Positions 23,558-31,923 of a stretch of DNA of 35,252 nt are shown piece by piece (the first letter of the stretch is position 1; every line of letters starts with the position of its first letter). Made by a program: the position numbers and the translations under genes. Location: the NCBI GenBank assembly GCA_001799695.1, contig MGTY01000065.1:1-35252 (forward strand). The letters are read 5' to 3'. The stretch comes from Elusimicrobia bacterium GWA2_69_24. GTDB taxonomy: Bacteria > Elusimicrobiota > Elusimicrobia > UBA1565. The notes beneath the pieces were generated by a model. The model did not search any database. It saw only the letters and a list, made by a program, of their open reading frames with translations, and was not told where the DNA came from.

Positions 23558-24937
23558 TCAGATCCGGGACAGTTCGTCCAGGAGGTGGATGGAGCTCCGT
23601 ATGCCTTTTTCGAAATCCCCGAGGTGGAGGCTCTCGTTCTCGGAATGGGGGTTGGACAAGGGATCCTCGACTCCCGTGAGGATGGCGGGCGCCCCGCCCA
23701 TGCGCTTGCAGAAAGGCTCCAGGAAGCCGATCGAGCCTCCGGCGCCGATGAAGGCGGCCGTCCGTCCGTAGCCCTGGCTCAGGGCCCGCTTGGCGGCCTG
23801 GAAGACCGGGGCGGAGGCGTCCGCCAGCCACCAATCCGCCAGGGAGGGGGAGCTGAACTCCACCTTGACCCCCCAGGGAGCCATGCGCTTGAGGTGGCCC
23901 ATGAGGAGCTTGGCGGTCTTGCCCGCATGCATGTCCGGTACGGTGCGCAGGCCGAGGTGGCACCAGGCGCTCTCGTTGATGACGTTGGCGCAATCCTTGC
24001 GGGAGGAGGCCTGGATGGCGTTGACGGCGAGGGTCGGTTCGCGCCACAATTTCACCGCTGGGGCGCTCTTGCCGCCCACGGTCTGCACCCCGGGCAGGGC
24101 CGAGGCCTGCCGGCGGAAATCGGTTTCCCCGTAGCGCAGGGAGGCGAAGCTCTTGCGCTCGACGGCGCTGAGCGGGCGGACGTCCCGATATATCCCGGGG
24201 ACGGCGATGCGGCCGTAGGCGTCGGTGAGGGAGGCGAGCATCTTGGAGAGCGCCTGCACCGGGTCGGGGAGCGGGCCGCCCCACATCCCGGAGTGGAGCG
24301 AACGCTCCGTCACCCGGACGGTGACGTCGAAGGCGACCAGGCCGCGCAGGCTGGTCGTGATGCTGGGCAGTCCGGTCTCGAAATTCCCCGTGTCCGCGAT
24401 CGCGATGATGTCCGACTGCAGGAGACGGGCGTTCTTCTCCAGGAGCGCGGGCAGATGCCGCGAGTTCACCTCCTCCTCGCCTTCGATGAGGACCTTCACG
24501 TTGAGGGGGAGTTTCCCGGCGCCCTGGAGGAAGCTCTCCACCGCAGCCGTGTGCAGGCAGATGCCGGCCTTGTCGTCGCAAGCGCCGCGCCCGTAGAGGC
24601 GGCCGCCCCGGACGGCCGGGGAGAACGCCGGGCTCTTCCAGAGCTCTTCCCGGCCGGGGGGCTGCACGTCGTGATGCGCGTAGAGGAGCACCGTGGGCCG
24701 GCGCGGCGCGTGCAGCCAGTCGCCGTAGACATAGGGCGGGGCGTCCGGGAACCGGAGGAGCTTGACGTGTTCGAGCCCGGCCCGGCCGCAGAGCTCCGCG
24801 ACCGCCTCGGCCGAGCGCTGGAGCTCCGCCGGCGGGAAGCCGGGGAAGCTGCAACTCGGAATGCGGACGAGGCCGCTCAGGTCCTGGACGAAGCGCTGCT
24901 GATGCGTCTCCCGGTAGGCTAGGGCTTTCCGCAGCAT
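23558..24937 (-). CDS. M20-family metallopeptidase (dipeptidase-like)
   Basis: The protein has 459 residues. Metal ligands and catalytic residues of M20 peptidases are visible: LYAHHDVQP (H88 or H89, D90), GACDDKAG (D121 or D122), IEGEEEVNS (catalytic and ligand Glu near 154-155), AIADTGNF (D182) and SNPHSENE near the end. The dimerisation lid starts near [12 protein letters not shown]. There is no signal peptide, so it should be a cytoplasmic zinc hydrolase cleaving dipeptides or similar amides; the exact substrate is not readable. GAGGGA lies about 9 bp before ATG 24937. It is the last gene of the run from PilT, 15 bp after the porin gene. Confidence 0.92.
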   Translation of the reverse strand: MLRKALAYRETHQQRFVQDLSGLVRIPSCSFPGFPPAELQRSAEAVAELCGRAGLEHVKLLRFPDAPPYVYGDWLHAPRRPTVLLYAHHDVQPPGREELWKSPAFSPAVRGGRLYGRGACDDKAGICLHTAAVESFLQGAGKLPLNVKVLIEGEEEVNSRHLPALLEKNARLLQSDIIAIADTGNFETGLPSITTSLRGLVAFDVTVRVTERSLHSGMWGGPLPDPVQALSKMLASLTDAYGRIAVPGIYRDVRPLSAVERKSFASLRYGETDFRRQASALPGVQTVGGKSAPAVKLWREPTLAVNAIQASSRKDCANVINESAWCHLGLRTVPDMHAGKTAKLLMGHLKRMAPWGVKVEFSSPSLADWWLADASAPVFQAAKRALSQGYGRTAAFIGAGGSIGFLEPFCKRMGGAPAILTGVEDPLSNPHSENESLHLGDFEKGIRSSIHLLDELSRI

Positions 24938-24952
24938 GGGACGTCCCTCGGT

Positions 24953-26080
24953 TCAGAAGTTGAGCTGGTACTGGAGGACGAACTCGTCGTTGTCGTAGGC
25001 GTTCCCGCGCTCGCGCTTGAAGGTGTAGTTCGCCAGCAGCCGCGAGGTCTGGCCGTTGACGAAATAATTGAGCCCGAGGGTCGTCCAGCGGGCGTCCTTG
25101 GAGTCCCGCACCCGGGTGTCCGGGTCGTAGGTCTGATAGCGGAGCAGGGGTTCGATCTTCCCGCTCAGCAGGCGCCAGGAGCCCTGGAGGTAGCCGCCTT
25201 CGGCGCGCACGAGGGGATCGTGGCCGCGCCGCCCGCGGAGCGTGGCGCACAGGTACTCGGCCTTGAGCGCGGCCGGACCGACCTTGAGGGCGGCGTCGTA
25301 GGACCGCACCGTCCGGTCATAGGGCTCCGTGAAGACCGTGCCGGTCAGGTCCGCCGTGCGCATCAGGCTGGCGTCGCCGTGGGTCCTCTCCCACATCCCG
25401 CCGACCCCGACCAGGACCTCGGAGTCCCGGCCCGCGGTCTTCCAGCGCAGGGGCGCGCCTTCCACCCGGGCGGAGTAGAGGTGGCCGTTGTTGTTGTTGT
25501 CCGTCGTGTTGGCGCCGCGTCCGTTGAAGATCCCCGTATAGTAGGAAAGCCGCTTGCCCAACAGGCGGCCGTGGGCCATCACGCCGATGTCGTGGTTGGT
25601 GGCGGGGTTGAGGATGCGGCCCGCCGCGTAGTAGCGGTCCGCCAGGTCCATGGAGTCGGTGGGGACGCCGTTCTCGGCGCTGACCGGGACCGCGAACTGC
25701 CCGCCGGAGAGGTTGAGCCATGTCCGGGGGGCGTAGGTCAGCATGACGTCGTAGAGGGCGCTGTTCTGGGTGGTCGTGGAAGTCGGCCGCTCGAAGGCCA
25801 GTTGGAGGGTGTACCGGAAGTCCTTGGGCAGGTCCCCGGTGAATTTTACGCGGGCGGTCTGCACCCGGAAGGAGGTGGTGTCGTTTCGCGACGAGGCGCT
25901 GTCCCGTTCCCCGTCCACGGCCGTGTAGCGGAACTGCCCGAGGGCGTTCACCTTCAGGGTGACCCCGCTCATGAGCTGGAGGGCGGGGAGCAGCGGCTTG
26001 GCGGGTTCCGGGGTCTGGGCCGCGGCCGGCAGGGCGGCGGCGAGAAGCAGGCAGGATATCCAGGCGGCGGATCGTTTCAT
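24953..26080 (-). CDS. Phosphate-selective porin (OprO/OprP) family outer-membrane protein
   Basis: The protein has 375 residues with a signal peptide (about 1-21, LPAAAQ) and many amphipathic strands ending in phenylalanine (VLQYQLNF), as required for barrel assembly. [39 protein letters not shown] and [26 protein letters not shown] are characteristic of the Porin_O_P family. Family members in Pseudomonas pass phosphate or polyphosphate; selectivity here cannot be read. AGGAG lies about 11 bp before ATG 26080. It sits between the cNMP-binding gene and the M20 peptidase. Confidence 0.87.
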   Translation of the reverse strand: MKRSAAWISCLLLAAALPAAAQTPEPAKPLLPALQLMSGVTLKVNALGQFRYTAVDGERDSASSRNDTTSFRVQTARVKFTGDLPKDFRYTLQLAFERPTSTTTQNSALYDVMLTYAPRTWLNLSGGQFAVPVSAENGVPTDSMDLADRYYAAGRILNPATNHDIGVMAHGRLLGKRLSYYTGIFNGRGANTTDNNNNGHLYSARVEGAPLRWKTAGRDSEVLVGVGGMWERTHGDASLMRTADLTGTVFTEPYDRTVRSYDAALKVGPAALKAEYLCATLRGRRGHDPLVRAEGGYLQGSWRLLSGKIEPLLRYQTYDPDTRVRDSKDARWTTLGLNYFVNGQTSRLLANYTFKRERGNAYDNDEFVLQYQLNF

Positions 26081-26104
26081 GGCGGAGGTTCTCCTTGGAT
26101 GAGC

Positions 26105-26956
26105 CTAGGCGTTCGTCGTCAGGTGGATCTCCAGGCCGGTCGAAACCAGCCGGGAGACCGCCGTCAAAGCGCGTTCGATCTCGTCGCGGTCCTCCTTGCT
26201 GAGGACCTTGGGGGCGCGGAACACGAGGTGGCCGAGCGGCTTGTCCTTGCCGGGCAGGACGACGTGGAAGGTGAGGTCGTCGAGCCAGGCGCTGGCGGCG
26301 TCCTGAGCGAAGGCCGGCGTCTTCGCGGCCTCCGCGAAGCGGGGGTCGCCGCGCGAGGCGGTCAGGGCGGCGACGCCGTCCGCGCCGCAGAGATAGGCGG
26401 CTCCCGACCAGGGTCCTTCCAGGTGCATGTCGGTGCGTTCGAGCACCTGGGTGAGGAAGTCGGGCGCGGTCCGCGACCGGTCGGCGAGCAGGTCGCCCAG
26501 GTTGAAGTGGAGTGTGAGCTCGTTGGAGGTCCGGCGCAGGCGCTCGGACTGCATGTGCACGAGTTCGGCGAAGAAGTGCACGGCCTGCTGGGGGTTCAGC
26601 TTGACCCAGCGGTCCAGGTCCCCGCGGAAGAGCTCGAACAGTACGCAGGCCCCGGAGGCGACGGCGCCGGCGGAGCGCGGCGCCTCGGCGGTGAGGGCCA
26701 TCTCGCCGAAGAACTCGCCGGGGCCGAGGATGGCGAGATCCTTATGGGTCTTGTCGGCCATGAGCTTGGTGATGCGGATCCTGCCGCTCGACACGAAATA
26801 GAGGCTCATCCCGATGGAGCCCTCTGCGAAGACGAAGGCGCCGTCGGCCAGGGGCTTGGGGCGCAGGAACTCGGCCAGGGCCGTAAGCTGGCGCTCCGGG
26901 ATCTGCTTCAGGGCGCGGAGTTTCTTGAGGAGCCCGATCTTCTCGTCGTATTGCAT
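26105..26956 (-). CDS. cNMP-binding protein with GAF-like C-terminal domain
   Basis: The protein has 283 residues. Residues of about 10-135 form a cyclic-nucleotide-binding domain (DGAFVFAEGSIGMSLYFVSSGRIRIT, then GPGEFFGEMALTAEAPRSAGAVA, a good phosphate-binding cassette). Residues of about 140-283 (LLADRSRTAPDFLTQVLERTDMHLEG to the end) look like a degenerate GAF-type domain, as in bacterial proteins that add a small-molecule sensor. There is no DNA-binding motif. Placed after PilT, PilU-like and zinc-ribbon genes, it may feed a second-messenger signal to pilus control; that is inference. The gap to the upstream gene is 21 bp. Confidence 0.82.
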   Translation of the reverse strand: MQYDEKIGLLKKLRALKQIPERQLTALAEFLRPKPLADGAFVFAEGSIGMSLYFVSSGRIRITKLMADKTHKDLAILGPGEFFGEMALTAEAPRSAGAVASGACVLFELFRGDLDRWVKLNPQQAVHFFAELVHMQSERLRRTSNELTLHFNLGDLLADRSRTAPDFLTQVLERTDMHLEGPWSGAAYLCGADGVAALTASRGDPRFAEAAKTPAFAQDAASAWLDDLTFHVVLPGKDKPLGHLVFRAPKVLSKEDRDEIERALTAVSRLVSTGLEIHLTTNA

Positions 26957-26977
26957 GTCGCCCCCGGTCCCCGCCGC

Positions 26978-27688
26978 CTAGATCCGGCCCGCGTCGCGGA
27001 TGGCTTCGCGGAAGGCGCGGTAGAACTGATCGTTGTCCTGCAGGGCCTGGCGCGTGATCGCCTTGATCTTCCCGAGCTCGCGTTCCGCGACGACGAAGTT
27101 GACGCTCTTGGCGAAGGCCATCATGTTGTCGAAGGTCCGGAAGTCCTTGCCCATCAGTCCGATGCACATGTGGCGCCGCAGGGCCATGGCCATGGGTTGG
27201 AGGGTCTGCAGTACGAGGTTGGCCGCCTCCGAGCCGCCGTACTCCTGGTGGAGGATGACGACCTCGTATTTCGTGCGGCGCAGCCGCAGGACCGCTTCCT
27301 CGGGTTTGGCGGGGGCGTGCACGGCGAAGCCGATGGATTCCATCGCCGCCTTGGCCTCGGCCTGGGCCTCCGGCTGGTCGAAGCACACCATCGCCAGCTT
27401 CCGGTCCTCCACGAAATCTTCCTCGCCGGCGGGCGGGGCTTCGTAGGCCGCGGGGGGGGCGGCCGGCTCCGGGGCCGGGGCCTCGGGTTGCGGGGGAGGC
27501 GTCTCCGCCGGCGGCTGATCCGCAGGCGCGATTGCCTGCGGGGACGACGCCCCCTTGGGCGCCGGGATGCGGATCTCGATCTTGCCCTGGCATTTCGGAC
27601 ACTTCGCGTAGACGACCGGGACGTTCTTGGGGAGCCTGTCGTCCGGGATCGACAACGCCGTGGAGCAGGCCGCGCAGGTGATCTCCAT
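26978..27688 (-). CDS. Zinc-ribbon protein with degenerate (pseudo-)receiver domain
   Basis: The protein has 236 residues from ATG 27688. An N-terminal zinc ribbon (CAAC at residues 5-8, then CPKC, a MJ0042/zinc_ribbon_5-like pattern) is followed by a Pro/Ala-rich linker (about 45-95) and a CheY-like domain. In that domain the acidic pair is lost (MVCFDQPEA) and the phospho-Asp position reads VVILHQEYGG, so it should not be phosphorylated. ATG 27688 lies 2 bp after the PilU-like stop, and AGAGGAG inside that gene's end is its Shine-Dalgarno. Frames further upstream overlie the ATPase and are rejected. The order suggests a protein-interaction regulator of pilus retraction, which is inference. 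Confidence 0.82.
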   Translation of the reverse strand: MEITCAACSTALSIPDDRLPKNVPVVYAKCPKCQGKIEIRIPAPKGASSPQAIAPADQPPAETPPPQPEAPAPEPAAPPAAYEAPPAGEEDFVEDRKLAMVCFDQPEAQAEAKAAMESIGFAVHAPAKPEEAVLRLRRTKYEVVILHQEYGGSEAANLVLQTLQPMAMALRRHMCIGLMGKDFRTFDNMMAFAKSVNFVVAERELGKIKAITRQALQDNDQFYRAFREAIRDAGRI

Positions 27689-27690
27689 GG

Positions 27691-28872
27691 CTAATTCTCC
27701 TCTTTGGCGCCCGGCAGGGCGTATTCGGTGTCGATGGCGAGGCCTTCGATGTCGGTGGTCTTCTCGCCGCGGGACTGGCGGACGGTATCGATGCCGCGCT
27801 GGACGATGGCCTTGCGGGTGGCGTAGGTCTCGGCGCTCTCGTCCGTGACGAGGCCGGCCTCGAAAGCCTTGAGCAGGGCCTGGTCGAAGGTCTGCATGCC
27901 GAAGGGCAGGCTGGCCTCCTGGATCTCGTAGAAGGTCTTCCCTTCGCATTCGCCCATCAGGATGGATTCCTTGGTGCGCATGTTGTTGCCCAGGATGTCG
28001 TGGATGGCGTAGCGGCCGCCTCCGACCTTGGGGACTAGGCGCTGGCCGACGATCCAGCGCACCGTCTCGGCCAAGCGCTGGCGGATCTGCTTCTCCTCCT
28101 CCTGCTCGAACATGCCCACGATGCGGTTGATGGTCTGCCCGGCGTCGATGGTGTGCAGGGTGCTCACCACGAGGTGCCCCGTCTCGGCCGCCTTCATCCC
28201 CAGTTCGACCGTCTCGCGGTCGCGCATCTCGCCGACCAGGATGACCTTGGGCGCCTGCCGGAGGGCGGCGCGCAGGCCGCTGGCGAAGGTGTCGAAGTCC
28301 GAGCCCAGCTCGCGCTGGTTGAAGGTCGCCTTGATGTTGGCGTGCACGAACTCGACGGGGTCCTCCAAAGTGACGATGTGGATGGATTTGGTCTCGTTGA
28401 GCTCCCGGAGCAGGGCGGCCAGCGAGGTGGACTTTCCGCTGCCGGTGCCGCCGGTGACGAGGATGAGCCCGTTCTTCTCCTGCGTCATCTTGTGGAAGGC
28501 CTCGGGCAGCTTGAGGTCCTTCAGCGTCGCGATGACGGTCTCCAGCTTGCGCAGGACGATGGAGAAGTTCCCGCGCTGGGCGAAGATGTTCACGCGGAAG
28601 CGGGCCTTGCCTTCCAGGTAGTAGGAGCTGTCGCAGGAGCCCTGCTCCATGAGGCTCTTGCAGAGGCGGCGGTTGTTGTTGATGAGGTTGAGGGCGAAGA
28701 CCTCGGTCTGGAACGGGGTCAGCTTGGAGATGTCCGGCTGCAGGGCCACCTTGGCCAGAGAGCCCGAGGCCTCCACCTGCAGGGGCCGGTCGGTGGAGAT
28801 GTTGAGGTCCGAGACGTTGGGGTAGCTGTGCAGCATCCGGTCCAGCATGTAGTCGATCTCAGGCTTTCTCAT
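27691..28872 (-). CDS. PilT/PilU-like retraction ATPase (second copy)
   Basis: The protein has 393 residues. The N-terminal PAS-like domain of secretion ATPases is followed by Walker A GGTGSGKS (141-148), the Asp box (TLEDPVEFVH), Walker B (KVILVGEMRDRETV) and the His box (TGHLVVSTLHT). It differs clearly from the PilT next door, being longer at the C-terminus and having GGTGSGKS instead of GPTGSGKS. That supports a PilU-type auxiliary retraction motor. PilU proteins act with PilT at the inner-membrane base of type IV pili. It starts 18 bp after the PilT stop. No pilin, PilB or PilC is in the window. Confidence 0.92.
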   Translation of the reverse strand: MRKPEIDYMLDRMLHSYPNVSDLNISTDRPLQVEASGSLAKVALQPDISKLTPFQTEVFALNLINNNRRLCKSLMEQGSCDSSYYLEGKARFRVNIFAQRGNFSIVLRKLETVIATLKDLKLPEAFHKMTQEKNGLILVTGGTGSGKSTSLAALLRELNETKSIHIVTLEDPVEFVHANIKATFNQRELGSDFDTFASGLRAALRQAPKVILVGEMRDRETVELGMKAAETGHLVVSTLHTIDAGQTINRIVGMFEQEEEKQIRQRLAETVRWIVGQRLVPKVGGGRYAIHDILGNNMRTKESILMGECEGKTFYEIQEASLPFGMQTFDQALLKAFEAGLVTDESAETYATRKAIVQRGIDTVRQSRGEKTTDIEGLAIDTEYALPGAKEEN

Positions 28873-28890
28873 GGCAGGCTCCAGGCTTGG

Positions 28891-29982
28891 TCAGCCGAAA
28901 TAATCGTCCGGGACGGTCTTCAGCAGCGGCAGGAACTTGGTCTTGTCGATGCACTTGTCGAAGGCCTCCTCCGGCGCGATCCAGCGCTTGTTGAGGAGGT
29001 CCATGATCGCGTCGTCCAGGGCGCACATCCCCTGCTTCTTCCCGGTCTGGATGATGGAGGGGATCTGGAAGGTCTTGTTGTCGCGGATGAGGTTGGAGAT
29101 GGCCGAGGTGCAGACCATGATCTCCAGGGCCGCGCAGCGCCCCTTCTTGTCGACGCGCTTGAAGAGGTTCTGCGCCACGACCAGCTTGAGGCTGGTGGAC
29201 AGGGTGTTGCGGATCTGCGACTGCTCCTCGTGCGGGAAGACCTCGATGACGCGGTCCACGGTCTTGGCCGCGCTGATGGTGTGCAGGGTCCCGAAGACCA
29301 GGTGTCCCGTGGCGGCGGCTTCCACCGCGAGGCGGATCGTCTCCAGGTCGCGCATCTCGCCCACGAGGATGATGTCGGGGTCCTGGCGCAGGGCGCCCCG
29401 CAGAGCGGCGGCGAAGGAGCGGGTGTGCCGCCCGACCTCGCGGTGGTTGACGAGGCAGCCCGCGCTGGTGTGCACGAACTCTATGGGGTCCTCGACGGTG
29501 ATGATGTGGTCCCGGCGGTGCTTGTTGGCGAAGTCCATGATCGCGGCCAGGGTGGTGGACTTGCCGCTCCCGGTCGGGCCCGTTATCAGCACCAGGCCCT
29601 TGCGGTACATGGCGGCCTGGGTCAGGATGGGGGCCAGACCGAGCTCCTCGGCGGACAAGATCTTGCTGGGGATCTGGCGGAAGACCGCGGCGCAGCCGTT
29701 CTTCTGGTTGAAGAAATTGGCGCGGAAGCGCGCCATGCCCGGGATCTCGTAGCCGAAGTCCACGTCTCCGGTCTCCTCGAACTGCTTGGTCTTGATCTCC
29801 GGGGCGATCTCGTAGAGCATCGCCTTGAGCTCGTCGTTCTCCAGGACCTTGTACTTGATGCGCTCCATCTCTCCATGGAGGCGGATGATGGGCTGCTGCC
29901 CCGACACCAGGTGGAGGTCCGAGGCGCCCTGCTCGCACATCAGTTTGAAGAAAGCATCGATCTTGGCCATAGGTGTATGCAT
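28891..29982 (-). CDS. pilT: Type IV pilus retraction ATPase PilT
   Basis: The protein has 363 residues, the usual PilT size. It shows the N-terminal motif GASDLHLVSGQQPIIRLHG, Walker A GPTGSGKS (135-142), Asp box (TVEDPIEFVH), arginine-rich region (REVGRHTRSFAAALRGALR), Walker B (DIILVGEMRDLETI) and the PilT-typical AVEAAATGHLVFGTLHT His box. This hexameric motor depolymerises pili and powers twitching. ATG 29982 has GAG close upstream; an internal ATG at 29970 lacks one. It is the first gene of a minus-strand run and diverges from 30064-30672 across 81 bp with no clear minus-strand promoter. Confidence 0.95.
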   Translation of the reverse strand: MHTPMAKIDAFFKLMCEQGASDLHLVSGQQPIIRLHGEMERIKYKVLENDELKAMLYEIAPEIKTKQFEETGDVDFGYEIPGMARFRANFFNQKNGCAAVFRQIPSKILSAEELGLAPILTQAAMYRKGLVLITGPTGSGKSTTLAAIMDFANKHRRDHIITVEDPIEFVHTSAGCLVNHREVGRHTRSFAAALRGALRQDPDIILVGEMRDLETIRLAVEAAATGHLVFGTLHTISAAKTVDRVIEVFPHEEQSQIRNTLSTSLKLVVAQNLFKRVDKKGRCAALEIMVCTSAISNLIRDNKTFQIPSIIQTGKKQGMCALDDAIMDLLNKRWIAPEEAFDKCIDKTKFLPLLKTVPDDYFG

Positions 29983-30063
29983 GTTCTCAAAAAGGCCCGT
30001 TCAGGTCAACACTCACGACCGCAAGTGGCGCCCCGCGCGCCGGGGTGGTATGATAAGGGAGTC

Positions 30064-30672
30064 ATGAGATGGGGAATCGCGCTGGTCCTGGGGGCCGCCC
30101 TCTGCGCTGCGGCGCAGCAGGCGCCGCAGCTCTCGGAAGGGGAGAAGAACGAGCAGCGGCGGTTCGTGCAGCAGATGCTGCGCAAGTCTCCGGGGAAGAT
30201 GACCGAGGCGGAAGCGAGCGGCTTCCTCTATCGGGTGATTCCCGGGTATCTGCCCGACATCCTGCAGAGGGCCTACTACAAGAAGCGGGATGCGCTCATG
30301 GAAGCGGGACTGCACCGCCGCGCCGCGGGGGCCGGGGAGCTGGCGGACCAGCTCAAGGCCAAGCCGGCGAAGAAGGCGGGGCCTCCCGAGAACAGCAGCC
30401 GGGCGCTGCTGGCCGCGGGCTACGAGGAGCTGGAGAAGCAGGAAGTCGTCTGGCTATGCAAGCAGACCAAGTGCAGCGAGGCCGAGCTGATGGACAACAG
30501 CACGCTGCACGTGGTGCCGGAGATGGGCAAGAGCAAGAAGATGGCGGTCCGCTACTTCATCCACCCCAAGGACCCGCTCTTCGGCCCCGTCGCGAACCTC
30601 CGGGCCGGCCACGAGGAGCTCGGGGGCACCCGGACTTTCGGCAGCAAGATCGGCACCTACTGCAGCAAATAA
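30064..30672 (+). CDS. Exported protein of unknown function
   Basis: The protein has 202 residues. A signal peptide (about 1-17, CAAAQQ) is followed by a helical, charged region (EGEKNEQRRFVQQMLRKSPGKMTEAEA) and a compact C-terminal part with three cysteines (VWLCKQTKCSEAELM and TYCSK). I do not recognise the family. AAGGGAG ends 3 bp before ATG 30064, which supports this start. TGGTATGAT (30046-30054), an extended -10, would give an almost leaderless transcript. Its stop at 30672 touches the stop of the converging gene at 30673 with no spacer. Confidence 0.75.
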   Translation: MRWGIALVLGAALCAAAQQAPQLSEGEKNEQRRFVQQMLRKSPGKMTEAEASGFLYRVIPGYLPDILQRAYYKKRDALMEAGLHRRAAGAGELADQLKAKPAKKAGPPENSSRALLAAGYEELEKQEVVWLCKQTKCSEAELMDNSTLHVVPEMGKSKKMAVRYFIHPKDPLFGPVANLRAGHEELGGTRTFGSKIGTYCSK

Positions 30673-31194
30673 TTACTTGAGGACGGATATCTGGGCGGGG
30701 TGGCCGAAGAGGCTCCCGTTCCGGGCGGACAGGGCGGCCGTCAGCTCCTCGGACACGGTGCTCTGGGGGCCGACCCGGGGGCCGACCAGGATGACGATGC
30801 CCGGGACCGTGCCTTCCGGCCGCCGGACCGGGCCCGAGACCGCCCGCACCGTGACGCCGGTCCGTTTCGTGATCCCCTGCAGGCAGCCCGCCAGCATGGC
30901 CGCGCCCTGGGCCCGGGTGGGCTGGACGAAGAACTGGGCGTCGATGACGGCGCAGGGGGCGTCTTTCGAGAGGATGTCGAAGGACCCGCCTTGGGGCACG
31001 CCCGCCAAAGGGGCGGCTTCCACGATCTCGACCGGAGACGGGGGGTTGAACAGGGACATGTCCGGCTTTCCGGCGCCGTCGAACAGGTTGCGGGTCTGGG
31101 AGGCCTGGACGGAGAGGCCGCCGGCGCAGGCCTGCGACGCCGGGAAGAGGATGCTAATGAAGGCTGCGGTCAAGAGAGCGCGAGTCGCGGTCAT
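30673..31194 (-). CDS. Exported protein of unknown function
   Basis: The protein has 173 residues from ATG 31194, chosen for its strong GGAGGTG 8 bp upstream. A signal peptide (about 1-24) ends in ASQACA. The mature part includes two cysteines (APCAVIDAQFFV and LAGCLQGITKRTG) and alternating strands (VTVRAVSGPVRR, GIVILVGPRVG). The final segment, EELTAALSARNGSLFGHPAQISVLK, is compact. I do not recognise the family. The frame stays open to 31293, but that extension crosses a hairpin and lacks a signal sequence at its start. Confidence 0.7.
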   Translation of the reverse strand: MTATRALLTAAFISILFPASQACAGGLSVQASQTRNLFDGAGKPDMSLFNPPSPVEIVEAAPLAGVPQGGSFDILSKDAPCAVIDAQFFVQPTRAQGAAMLAGCLQGITKRTGVTVRAVSGPVRRPEGTVPGIVILVGPRVGPQSTVSEELTAALSARNGSLFGHPAQISVLK

Positions 31195-31207
31195 GGGTCC
31201 CACCTCC

Positions 31208-31222
31208 GTGCCCATCGGGCAC
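31208..31222. promoter_or_regulatory. Hairpin next to the Shine-Dalgarno of 30673-31194
   Basis: GTGCCC-ATC-GGGCAC is a perfect 6-bp stem with a 3-nt loop, directly upstream of GGAGGTG in the leader. A -10-like TATCAT (31229-31234, minus) lies just before it. The hairpin may affect ribosome access or mRNA stability. Nothing else is recognised in 31195-31317. Confidence 0.35.
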
Positions 31223-31317
31223 GATAAGATGATACCCTGGACGCCGAAAAACGGCATTGATCCAGGCCAACTTCCGCTGTTGATCGCGGTCAAGCCTCCG
31301 GGTACGGCGCCGGGAGG

Positions 31318-31923
31318 TCAGGGCGCGTCGGGGATGGAGGGCGCACCCGCGGCCGCGAGCCACCTCCAGAAGTCCGGGTTGAGGCGGCGGTAGTGGGGGA
31401 GCAGGGAGGGTTCGGCCATCTCCAGGAACAGGCGGCCGTAGGCGCCGGCGGCGCGCGTCTGCTCCGGGGTGAGTCCGGCCTTGGCCGCGTACAGGGCGCC
31501 GACCGCTTCGGTGGCGGCGAATAGCCGGTCCGCGCGCCGGTCGAATTCGGAAACGGTCAATCCCCGCAGGGCGTCCGGCCAGCGTGCTCCGGGCAGTTCC
31601 TGGAGCGGGGCCTGGAGCTTGCGGCATCCGAGCACCTTGCCGTCGTCCGTCCCGACCTCGGCCTCCCCCAGGGGGGCGTGCACCTTCGGCTGGGTCCCGA
31701 GCAGGGGGTAGAAGAAGATCTTGAAGCGCCGCCCGGAGCCGTCCGCGGCCGGCACCGGCCAGGAAGGCGGCCATTCCATGGAGATCAGGCTGCTGCACGG
31801 ACCGTCGAACTTGGCGGAGGCGACGGCCCGCTTGAGGGCGTCGGACAAGGGGGCCTCCCGGCGGGCGCAGCCCGCTGGGAACAGGAAGATCAAGGCGAGG
31901 CACGGCGCGGTCGGGAGCTTCAT
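31318..31923 (-). CDS. Lipoprotein of unknown function
   Basis: The protein has 201 residues. The signal sequence ends in the lipobox FPAGC, giving lipidated C19 after cleavage by signal peptidase II. The mature protein has WPPSWPVPAADGSGRRFKIFFYPLLGTQPKVHAPLGEAEV, a possible beta-rich half, and a helical C-terminal half (TVSEFDRRADRLFAATEAVGALYAAKAGLTPEQ). I do not recognise the family. It overlaps the upstream C39-like peptidase by 4 bp (31920-31923), so the two are coupled and may act together in the envelope. Confidence 0.75.
   Translation of the reverse strand: MKLPTAPCLALIFLFPAGCARREAPLSDALKRAVASAKFDGPCSSLISMEWPPSWPVPAADGSGRRFKIFFYPLLGTQPKVHAPLGEAEVGTDDGKVLGCRKLQAPLQELPGARWPDALRGLTVSEFDRRADRLFAATEAVGALYAAKAGLTPEQTRAAGAYGRLFLEMAEPSLLPHYRRLNPDFWRWLAAAGAPSIPDAP

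Noticed and set aside
28153..30672. A single 839-codon plus-strand frame joining the antisense of the PilT genes to the exported protein
   Set aside because: Only the last 202 codons (from ATG 30064, with Shine-Dalgarno and signal peptide) look like a protein; the rest is the antisense of two well-conserved ATPases.
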